From the IMG/VR virus record IMGVR_UViG_3300044301_001225, positions 1 to 23,401 of that record: 23,401 nt of DNA. One strand, given 5' to 3'. The translations under genes and the position numbers were made by a program. The notes beneath the pieces were generated by a model. It had not been told where the DNA came from. It worked only from the letters and a program-made list of their open reading frames with translations, and ran no database searches. Within the stretch, counting starts at the first letter, position 1. Each line of letters starts with the position of its first letter. This document shows positions 1-7,400 of the stretch, in pieces. The stretch comes from a virus.

Positions 1-882
1 GAAGAACCTCTCGGGTTACTTGAAGTAGCAAGAGAGACAGGTGCCTTTATGACGCTAGTCTCAGGTGAGCTGCAACGGGGTTCCCTCCCCCACTCGGTAT
101 ATGGAGATCTCCCCTTCCAGCTTTCCGGTTATGCGATCAATACTTTGCGGCAGGGTGTGGATACCATGGTGGGTAAATACCTGCGCTCTATTGAGAAGGC
201 ATACCAGATGATCTTCAATATTATTTCCGATCAGTATGCATCCGGTTCTTATAAGGCTATGGAAGTATCTGGGATGGACCGCAACCGGACATACTTTGCA
301 CAGGAGATTACAACGGATGTAATTAAGGGTGCGGGTATGGCAGAGGTGCACCTGATCGGACAACTGCCGCAGGACGATATGACCAAGTTCTCGATGGCAC
401 AGATTGCAAGGGAAGGTCCTACACCGCTACTGTCTGACAGGGCGATACGTGACCGTATCCTTGCGATACAGGACGCAGACCAGATGGACGATGCCATAAA
501 GGAACAGCTTGCAGAGACAATGCTGCCGGAGGCTGGTCTGTGGTCAATGATGCAGGCTGCTGAGAGGCAGGGACGTGAGGATCTTGTAGACTTCTACCTT
601 GGTGAGCTTGTATCGATATTATTTGAAAAACGACGAGTTTTACAGGAACGGATGGGGGCTGCTATGGCGCCACCTATGCAGCCACCCATGCCCGGTGGTA
701 CTCAGCCGGGCGGTCCTCCACCCGGTGGTCCTGTCGGCGCTCCACCCGGTGGACCACCGGGGCTTCCCCCGCAGGTAATGCCTGATGCAATGCTTGGGGT
801 GCCACCACCTAGACCTGTTCCGCAGGCCGGGCCGGTTGTTCCTCCGGGGTCGCCAAGACCCGGCGCACAGGGAGGGCCATAA
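1..882 (+). CDS. Phage portal protein, C-terminal part (partial at window start)
   Basis: The reading frame is open to base 1, so the gene starts outside the window. The ATG at 49 is probably internal, because the 16 codons before it continue the same kind of protein. The portal is the dodecameric ring at the capsid vertex through which DNA is packaged and ejected. The visible part has a helical segment with GELQRGSLPHS-like and Q-L-S-G-Y-A-I-N-T-L-R stretches, a long amphipathic helix, and a block containing HLIGQLPQDDMTKFSMAQ and PLLSDRAIRD. These are typical of large portal proteins of environmental phages. The last ~70 residues are a Pro/Gly-rich tail with PPGG motifs, probably disordered. 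The stop overlaps the next start as TAATG, so the two genes are translationally coupled. The call rests on recognised family style and on gene order (portal before scaffold and capsid), not on a search. Confidence 0.75.
   Translation, partial: EEPLGLLEVARETGAFMTLVSGELQRGSLPHSVYGDLPFQLSGYAINTLRQGVDTMVGKYLRSIEKAYQMIFNIISDQYASGSYKAMEVSGMDRNRTYFAQEITTDVIKGAGMAEVHLIGQLPQDDMTKFSMAQIAREGPTPLLSDRAIRDRILAIQDADQMDDAIKEQLAETMLPEAGLWSMMQAAERQGREDLVDFYLGELVSILFEKRRVLQERMGAAMAPPMQPPMPGGTQPGGPPPGGPVGAPPGGPPGLPPQVMPDAMLGVPPPRPVPQAGPVVPPGSPRPGAQGGP
718..752 (+). repeat. Short palindromic repeat inside the portal tail
   Basis: The 11-bp near-palindrome ccacccggtgg occurs at 718-728 and again at 742-752, a 24-bp period. 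It encodes part of the Pro-Pro-Gly-Gly tail of the portal protein. It is most simply explained by low-complexity coding sequence, but each copy could form a small hairpin in mRNA. Confidence 0.5.
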
Positions 883-3419
883 TGACGGTACCAGAGAATC
901 TGCCTAAAGTATTTGCCAGCATTGTAGCCTTGGCTGATATGGGGCCCGGTGCTACGTGGAATATGCTTGAAGGAGATACCTTTGATCAGGCTGTGACCAA
1001 AGAGGTAGATATGATGACCGGGGCCGGTGGTGACATCATGGATGTGTACGACCCCGATGCACTTGATAAGGCTAAGTTCCAGATAGAGAATCCAGATGCG
1101 GTGATGACGCCGTGGGGACCCGGGCTTGATCCGGCTGATATAGACATGATGATGGATGACAGCATGGGACTTGGCACCCTGATTGGTCTGTCTGATACGG
1201 AGATACGGGATGTTATGAAGGATGCTGACGATCTTCTGCAAGAAGACGGGGGTAACTTCATTACAGATATATGGGATCATGCTCAGGATATCTCCATGAA
1301 GTTTAACGAAGACCCGTGGTCACTGGCAATGAATTTTGTTGATTCGTTGTTGCCGTCAGGCAATGGTGCCGACTGGGACCCCACAATAGATGTATCCGGT
1401 ACTATGGGCCCTGATGGTATGCCACCTGTACAAACTATGGGGGGTGTTACTCCTTTTGGCGATATTCAAAGCACACTTGGACTCCTAGGTGGTTATGGGG
1501 CAACTGCACTAGGGGCTGCTGGAGGTGCTATCAAAGATATGTACGAAAACTTTGATGCGCCATATGGGATGACGGACACTGGCTTGGATGAAGAAACTCG
1601 ACAACGAAACTTGTTTCTACTAGAAGAACAAAAGCAATTTGATCTGGGCCACGACAAGGACTATGCAATGCTAGATAGTATACTGGAGCCAGATATTGAA
1701 CAGACGGGCCATCCGTATGGTGTTACTCCTTATGGTGCTACTCCTCCCGAAATCATAGGGGAAATAGTCGACTATATGAAACGTGGTGTACCTGCTAACG
1801 TTATGTACGGATGGGTAGCAAGTAGAAGCGACGTGCTGGCAGAGAAAGATCCAGCACTGATTCAGAATCTGCAAACTACTATACAGCAGAACCAAGATGT
1901 TGTAGGAATAAATGATCCTGACTACACAGATGCAATTGTAACTTCTAAAGTAACGCCAGCACCGGCAGGTGATATGACTGATTCAACTTTGAATGCAATG
2001 GGTATTACTGGAAGCGTCGCAGAAGGAACAAGGGCGGCTGGTCTGGATGAGGACCCGGTAGATACGGCAAAGTTACTACAGGTCTTCTTTGAGGAAATAG
2101 AGAAGAGGCCGGGTGGTAAATCGCAGCAAGTACAGAACAGGATTCCTAATATGTTTTATGAGTCTCTGCCCCTGTTTTACCTGTGGGCAGGTACAGAGAT
2201 AGTTAAGGGCGAGTATGATACAGAGAGTCTGTATCGTATGTGGGTGGGACACCCGAATCAGGGGTATATAGATAATCCTGCCCAGTTTAATTCCGGGTCG
2301 AATTATCTTAAGAAGGTTAATGAAGTCAGACAGGTACTGGAAAACAATAATGCCGACGTTGCGTGGTTGAATAATTACCCCGGATTGAACTGGGTCGTAA
2401 GTACATTTGGTGATAATCCGACATACCAGCGACAGTTAATGAAGTTTGCCTTTACAAATGGAGCGACGGGACCGATGGCATCAGGTATGCATAAGGATCT
2501 GGATGATCAGTGGGATCGCAGGATTGCTAAGGGAGCCACAGAGCTGGAGCTCTTCTCTGACGTTATGCTGAGTCTTGGCGCTCCAGCAGCAGGATTACAG
2601 GGAACATCTTCCTTAAACTATTCTCAGTACGCCACAGGTACTGGCACAGGTACTGGCACAGGGACTGCCACAGAACCCCAGATACTACCGACAGAACAAG
2701 GTGTAGGCATGGGGCTTGGTGACCCTGTTCCTGTTACCAGTACTCCGGGGCCATCTAGCGAGGCTGGGTGGTCAGCGTACAATAAGCTCCTGCAGGATGA
2801 GTATCAGGATTATCTGGAAGAAAAGAGCAGTCATGATGCCTTAGTCCAGAGCGGACTGGATAAGAGTATATATGGGCACTGGAACCCACCGCCTGTCATG
2901 GACCTTAGTAATGCTCTGGGGAAGGTCCGTATAGACCCGGTAACGGGTGAGCAGAGTCTTGAGAAACCACCGGGATACCAAGCATACTCCGTATCGCAAC
3001 CACTGGAAACTTTCCAGAAGCAAGAGCTTGAAAGTATGCCGGAGCCGTTTGATGATGCCGAGAATGAAAAGCGCATGAAGGGGATGCCTTATGTCACAAA
3101 GCAGGTAGATAAGAAGGGAAAGAAGATTAAGGGAGCAACATTTGTGCCGACTATTAAATGGGGTATACAGCATGGGTTCCGTGACGCTACGGGGCATCTA
3201 GTGGCTCCTGATACTACCGACTATTCTTCTATTACCGGTAAAAATCCTATCGAGGCACAAAATATTGCGAAGGCGAAAGCACTGCAGGCACAAAAGGCAG
3301 AGCAGCTTAAGATACAGGGTACCAACTGGGGCGCTGCACAAGGAATCCCTGCAGGCGACATCGGTAAAATAATGTCAAGTGGTGTTGAAGACCCTTACCT
3401 TACTCCCTACTTATTGTAG
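882..3419 (+). CDS. Large virion-associated protein of unknown function (845 aa)
   Basis: I do not recognise a family. The protein is acidic and Met/Asp-rich in its first ~130 residues (runs such as DIDMMMDDSMG), followed by a Gly/Ala-rich stretch near residues 200-215 that could insert in or lie on a membrane. A mixed helical middle (about 390-560) follows. A Thr-Gly low-complexity linker sits near residue 585-600, and the C-terminus is Lys/Gln/Ala-rich and probably helical. Its start ATG overlaps the portal stop (TAATG), so it is translated with the portal. Placement between portal and scaffold, next to an even larger protein, suggests an internal or ejected virion protein, but that is inference from context. 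Nothing enzymatic is visible. Confidence 0.7.
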   Translation: MTVPENLPKVFASIVALADMGPGATWNMLEGDTFDQAVTKEVDMMTGAGGDIMDVYDPDALDKAKFQIENPDAVMTPWGPGLDPADIDMMMDDSMGLGTLIGLSDTEIRDVMKDADDLLQEDGGNFITDIWDHAQDISMKFNEDPWSLAMNFVDSLLPSGNGADWDPTIDVSGTMGPDGMPPVQTMGGVTPFGDIQSTLGLLGGYGATALGAAGGAIKDMYENFDAPYGMTDTGLDEETRQRNLFLLEEQKQFDLGHDKDYAMLDSILEPDIEQTGHPYGVTPYGATPPEIIGEIVDYMKRGVPANVMYGWVASRSDVLAEKDPALIQNLQTTIQQNQDVVGINDPDYTDAIVTSKVTPAPAGDMTDSTLNAMGITGSVAEGTRAAGLDEDPVDTAKLLQVFFEEIEKRPGGKSQQVQNRIPNMFYESLPLFYLWAGTEIVKGEYDTESLYRMWVGHPNQGYIDNPAQFNSGSNYLKKVNEVRQVLENNNADVAWLNNYPGLNWVVSTFGDNPTYQRQLMKFAFTNGATGPMASGMHKDLDDQWDRRIAKGATELELFSDVMLSLGAPAAGLQGTSSLNYSQYATGTGTGTGTGTATEPQILPTEQGVGMGLGDPVPVTSTPGPSSEAGWSAYNKLLQDEYQDYLEEKSSHDALVQSGLDKSIYGHWNPPPVMDLSNALGKVRIDPVTGEQSLEKPPGYQAYSVSQPLETFQKQELESMPEPFDDAENEKRMKGMPYVTKQVDKKGKKIKGATFVPTIKWGIQHGFRDATGHLVAPDTTDYSSITGKNPIEAQNIAKAKALQAQKAEQLKIQGTNWGAAQGIPAGDIGKIMSSGVEDPYLTPYLL
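2634..2669 (+). repeat. Three tandem 12-bp repeats encoding Thr-Gly
   Basis: Two exact copies of acaggtactggc (2634-2645, 2646-2657) are followed by a diverged copy, acagggactgcc (2658-2669). They encode a Thr-Gly repeat that looks like a flexible linker in the 845-aa protein. A 12-bp unit keeps the frame when copy number changes, so linker length could vary between relatives by slippage. Confidence 0.75.
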
Positions 3420-3448
3420 AGGGTAGTAAGGGAAGGGATAACATGGGG

Positions 3449-3473
3449 TTATGTAATATATAGGAGGTGAGAG
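3449..3473 (+). promoter_or_regulatory. AT-rich TATATAGGA element plus strong RBS before 3474
   Basis: The 54-base gap after the 845-aa gene contains a TATATAGGA motif (3457-3465) that runs directly into a GGAGGTGAGAG Shine-Dalgarno sequence. The same nine bases, also preceded by GTA and TA repeats, recur at 10,083-base distance scale before the scaffold gene (10183-10191). It could be a phage-type promoter -10 box or only an AU-rich translation enhancer. There is no convincing -35 box here. Confidence 0.3.
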
Positions 3474-4124
3474 ATGGCAATTGATCCAATAACTGGTAAC
3501 TGGGTACCAGAATATGGGACCTTGGGTAGTCCGGCAGCCGCGGCCAGTGCATACCAAGGTCTGGGTTTAGTAGCAGACGAGCTGGCAGCAGCACGTTCTC
3601 CTGCTGCTGATTTCGAGAACATGATGGCGATGATGCAGCCATACAGGCAGTTCACGGCGCCGATGAGGAGTCTGCAACCACGTTTGGAGGCACGGTATAT
3701 GATGGCCGAGCCGTATATGACTTCTGCCGACACTTCATTTGCACAATACCTTGGGGATCTGGGTAGTGGAACGGGATACGGTGGAGTGGGATACAGCAAT
3801 ATGCCTTCACTACGTGATAGGCTGCAGACCGCAGCAAATGTTGCTACTGCTGTCGATATGACTCCGTATGCCGCCGATATACCTGCAATGCACTACAGGC
3901 AGATGTTTGGTCAGGCCGCTGGGCAGAACCAGCAGGCGAACCAGCTTGCTGCAGCAACACTGCTTGCTCAACAGCGTGCAGGTGGCGGGGAATATGGTGG
4001 ACGGATGGCGCGTGCAATTCGTAATGCTATGGCCGAAATGCAATCTACCCGTTTAGCACAAGGAGCCCCCGGTGAAAACTTCCTGCAGTGGTATCTGGGA
4101 GCGACAGATCCGGCAGCGACATAA
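3474..4124 (+). CDS. Hypothetical virion-region protein (216 aa, Ala-rich)
   Basis: Family not recognised. The start ATG is well placed behind GGAGGTGAGAG. The protein is Ala- and Met-rich with Gln/Asn clusters (around GQAAGQNQQANQ, residues ~145-157) and long helical stretches. It has no signal peptide, no obvious membrane span and no catalytic motif. A Gly-rich turn (GSGTGYGGVGY) lies near residue 97-107. The Ala/Gln-rich helical character fits a small internal head protein that acts with the two giant neighbours, but this is inferred from position only. The following gene starts 10 bases downstream, and its Shine-Dalgarno sequence overlaps this gene's stop (TAAGGAG). Confidence 0.65.
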   Translation: MAIDPITGNWVPEYGTLGSPAAAASAYQGLGLVADELAAARSPAADFENMMAMMQPYRQFTAPMRSLQPRLEARYMMAEPYMTSADTSFAQYLGDLGSGTGYGGVGYSNMPSLRDRLQTAANVATAVDMTPYAADIPAMHYRQMFGQAAGQNQQANQLAAATLLAQQRAGGGEYGGRMARAIRNAMAEMQSTRLAQGAPGENFLQWYLGATDPAAT

Positions 4125-4134
4125 GGAGTAGCCC

Positions 4135-4497
4135 ATGACTATGCAAAACCCATCCTCGTGGTGGCAGAATTCTAATGGAAACTTTTCATCTGACTGGTGG
4201 ACAAAGGTACTTGAGCAGTACGAACCTGCCCAGTATTACAGCTCGCCTACCGGCACATCGTTTGGGCAGGGTAGTCCCCGCCAGCGCAGGTATTTCTCCA
4301 ACGCCTATCAGGACGTATTCCAAGATTACCTAGGAGCAGCCGGTGCCGCCATGCGTGGTGGACAGGCACCCTCTACCTTCATGGAATTTCTGGAAACAGA
4401 TCCGTGGACCAAGAGATACTCATCAATGCCGCAGGCAGCCAGAGGCGTAACGGGCCTTGCCGCTAATCCACGCACGCGGTTCCTGTATAATTTCTAA
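4135..4497 (+). CDS. Hypothetical small virion-region protein (120 aa)
   Basis: Not recognised. It starts behind TAAGGAGTAGCCC and ends in a TAATG overlap with the 1882-aa gene, so its translation is probably coupled to that protein. It is aromatic-rich (many Trp, Tyr and Phe: S-W-W-Q near the N-terminus, D-W-W-T at about residue 21), has a region resembling QYYSSPTGTSFGQGSPRQRR, and ends in FLYNF. The YQDVFQDYLGAA segment looks helical. A short Trp-rich protein fixed in front of a giant ejection-type protein might be its partner, but nothing in the sequence proves this. Confidence 0.65.
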   Translation: MTMQNPSSWWQNSNGNFSSDWWTKVLEQYEPAQYYSSPTGTSFGQGSPRQRRYFSNAYQDVFQDYLGAAGAAMRGGQAPSTFMEFLETDPWTKRYSSMPQAARGVTGLAANPRTRFLYNF

Positions 4498-7400
4498 TGC
4501 CTAGATTAGATAACGAACAGCTTAAGAAAATCCGGCAAAACGTTGCTGATATTGCTGCCAGAGATACGAGTGGCAGGTGGCAGGCAGAGCAAGGAGGCTT
4601 GCTGGGAACGTCGATGCGGTATATGGACCGCATTGGAAGACTGGCTGGTCTTGCTGTTGGTACTGGCATTGCTGCTAGCCCCGCCGGGCTGATAGGGCAA
4701 TTTATTCCCGGCGTACAAGATTGGCTGCCAGATCCCAGACAGATTCCCGACGCTGCTGGTAGTTTCTGGGATCAGGTGCAACAAGGTGACTGGGATTCTG
4801 CAATAAGTGCGTATCAGGATGAGCTGGATGCCGGTAAGTATTTCTGGGGTGCGGCAGAAGCCGCTGGGTCATTTATTCCAACGGGTGGACCTGCACTGGC
4901 AGGTAGCAAGTTAATATCTATGGCTCCTAAAACCGGTAAGATACTGGGCCCGGCTATGCGTGGTGCTGGCATGACAATGAAAGCTCCTTGGGAAGCCGAG
5001 GAGTGGGTGGGCCGTCAGGCATTATCAGGTATTACTGGTGCAGCACGCATGCCCGGCAGGATAGTGCAGGGAATGCGGGGCACACCTACCAAGACAATAG
5101 ACGAGATGGAAGTTGAAGCGATACTGGCGGGCCAGCAGGGTGAGGCTCTGGAGGCACCGGCAGGCCCCTTGTGGCAGCCTGAACTGTTTAATGAGGAACA
5201 AGCCATGTTGGAGGCGGGACTAGCCAGACAGCCGTGGACACCAACAATGGAAGCGGAGTTCTTTGGGCCGCAGAGGCGTCAAGAAATTGACGTCGATCCT
5301 GATCTTGGTCTTGATATTGCTTTCCGTACAAAGAGGGATGAGCTGGATCGCAGAATATTTAACCTAGGGGAGGATCTGAAGTTAGTCACAGACGAACTAA
5401 ATCAATGGGATAGTGGTAGTGTAGGAGTACACGGTATTTTCATGCCGCCACTACCCAAACGAGGATCTAGGAAGTCAGGAGCCGGCGGGCAATGGCAATA
5501 CCATTCAACTAAGTCAGAACGTAGGCCTAACGAACCCACCGTACTGAGACAAGGTCCGTTATTTCAAATTGTCTTTCCGGCTAGGCCGAGAATGGATAGT
5601 CGCGGCCGTCCTACCATGAAGTTTAAACAGCGCCAAACCATCAACATCAATCTAGCGAAATGGGGCCCAGAGGACCTTAGGGCGATAGCTGATCTATCAG
5701 ATATACCATTGACATCGTCGGCGGTGAGTGGAGAAATAGGTCCTTATCAACCTAGCCGGCTTGAGCCTAATTGGTGGGAAGGGATAGACCCACAACATTT
5801 GATAGATATGGTCATAACGACTGACAGGTCCACAGGGCGAGCATCACTGGTGAGGGATTTTAATACTAGGGTTAGTAAGTCTGTTCTTAAGCAAGACCAA
5901 AAAGATCTGCAACGCGAGATAGCCGGATTGCAAAAAGAACTGGATGCACTGGTTCCAGCACGACGGCCTACGATACATGATCCATTTGATCTACCAGATC
6001 CTGACGCAGACCCACTGCGTTACGACCAAGATGCAATAGATGCTATGACTGGGCGCTTTGATGAAGATGAACTGAGAATATACGATGAAGTGGTTTCGCC
6101 TACGCTTCTGGGCGAGTCAGATGTTATGGTTTACCATGCTGGAAGGGAAGTGGTGGATATAACAGGCATATCCGCAAAGCAACCGTTCCACGTTGGCACA
6201 GAGGAAGCGGCCATACAGCGCGTTACTCGTCCCGCAACAGATCGCCAACGACACGCTTTGCAGGGGTATGTTATTAAGCCAGAGAAGCCATACCTCCCCG
6301 GTGGCGAAATGATAAGTGAGCAATCCGTTGAGGCTCAAAAATTACTTAGAGATGCTGACCCAGCCGCAAGACAAGAACTGATAGACCAAGGTTATGACGT
6401 TATTCCTTATCGTAATATCGTAGAAGATCCTGATTCTATTTCTTATGTTATTTTGCAACCAAGTGCTATCAAGTCATCTGCTACCCCGCGGTGGGGCCTA
6501 TCTACGGCAGATGCTGTACCCCCACCCGCTGGTAGCCCAGAGGCTTTAAGGGGTACTAAAAAAGTATGGAGAGGGCGATTCGTTGAGGACGTTCCCCAAG
6601 TGACGGGTGCTGGTAGGGTATTGGGACAGATTGACCCTCTTGATCCTGTGGAAGAATCTGCGGAGCTATTACGCAGGGCAGACGCCGGGGAGTTGGAGCC
6701 CCCTACGGATGAGATAGATGATATATTGGGTCCTCCACAGACTACGCTGAGCCCAATGGAAGCCCTAGAAGAGGAGTTTACTTGGGGTCTGCGACCGACG
6801 TATCTGGATGTTTCAAGCGGCCCTCCACCACGTCCTATTACTACCGGACGTAGCACTGCTACCGGGCAGGGTATGATGGATCTGTTCGATGAGCCTATGC
6901 CGAGCATGGATGAAGGGTTTGAAGAAGCACTGGGCTTTGGTGCGGGAGATATACCTCCACAACAGCCGCCAGTAGGATTATCGATGCCAGACCTATCAGG
7001 TACACCGGGCGGTCCCGGCCTGATGGTTGACCTGCAGGATATAAATGAGGCTATCAATATTGCAACGATAAAGGATTTGGGGCGCAAGATTGCCAGTTTA
7101 CCCGGATTCCGCAATATCATAGGACCTCTCAATCGTGCTGCGGTTGCTAACACACCTGTCTTAAAGGGCATTATGGGGCGGCATATACTGCGGAGTGAGG
7201 GAGAGCAGCACTCTCAGCAGGTTATGGCATCTGTTACCCGGCTTGGTACATTCTCTGATATCTTTGGCAGGATGGATGAGAGAGGGATTATTAGGGAAGG
7301 GCCTCTTACAAACGTAGAGCCAAATGATCTGCGTACCAGACCACAGGATTATGCAGACAGGTTAACTGAGCCACAGAAAAGGTGGCTTGATGCTGCTCAT

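Noticed and set aside
702-1280. Minus-strand ORF of 192 codons across the portal/845-aa junction
   Set aside because: Antisense to two well-supported genes; its Gly/Pro-rich end mirrors the portal Pro/Gly tail.
6443-7171. Minus-strand ORF of 242 codons inside the giant virion gene
   Set aside because: It lies fully antisense to a clear coding frame, has Pro/Ser/Gly-rich shadow composition and no ribosome-binding site. It is a reflection of codon bias.
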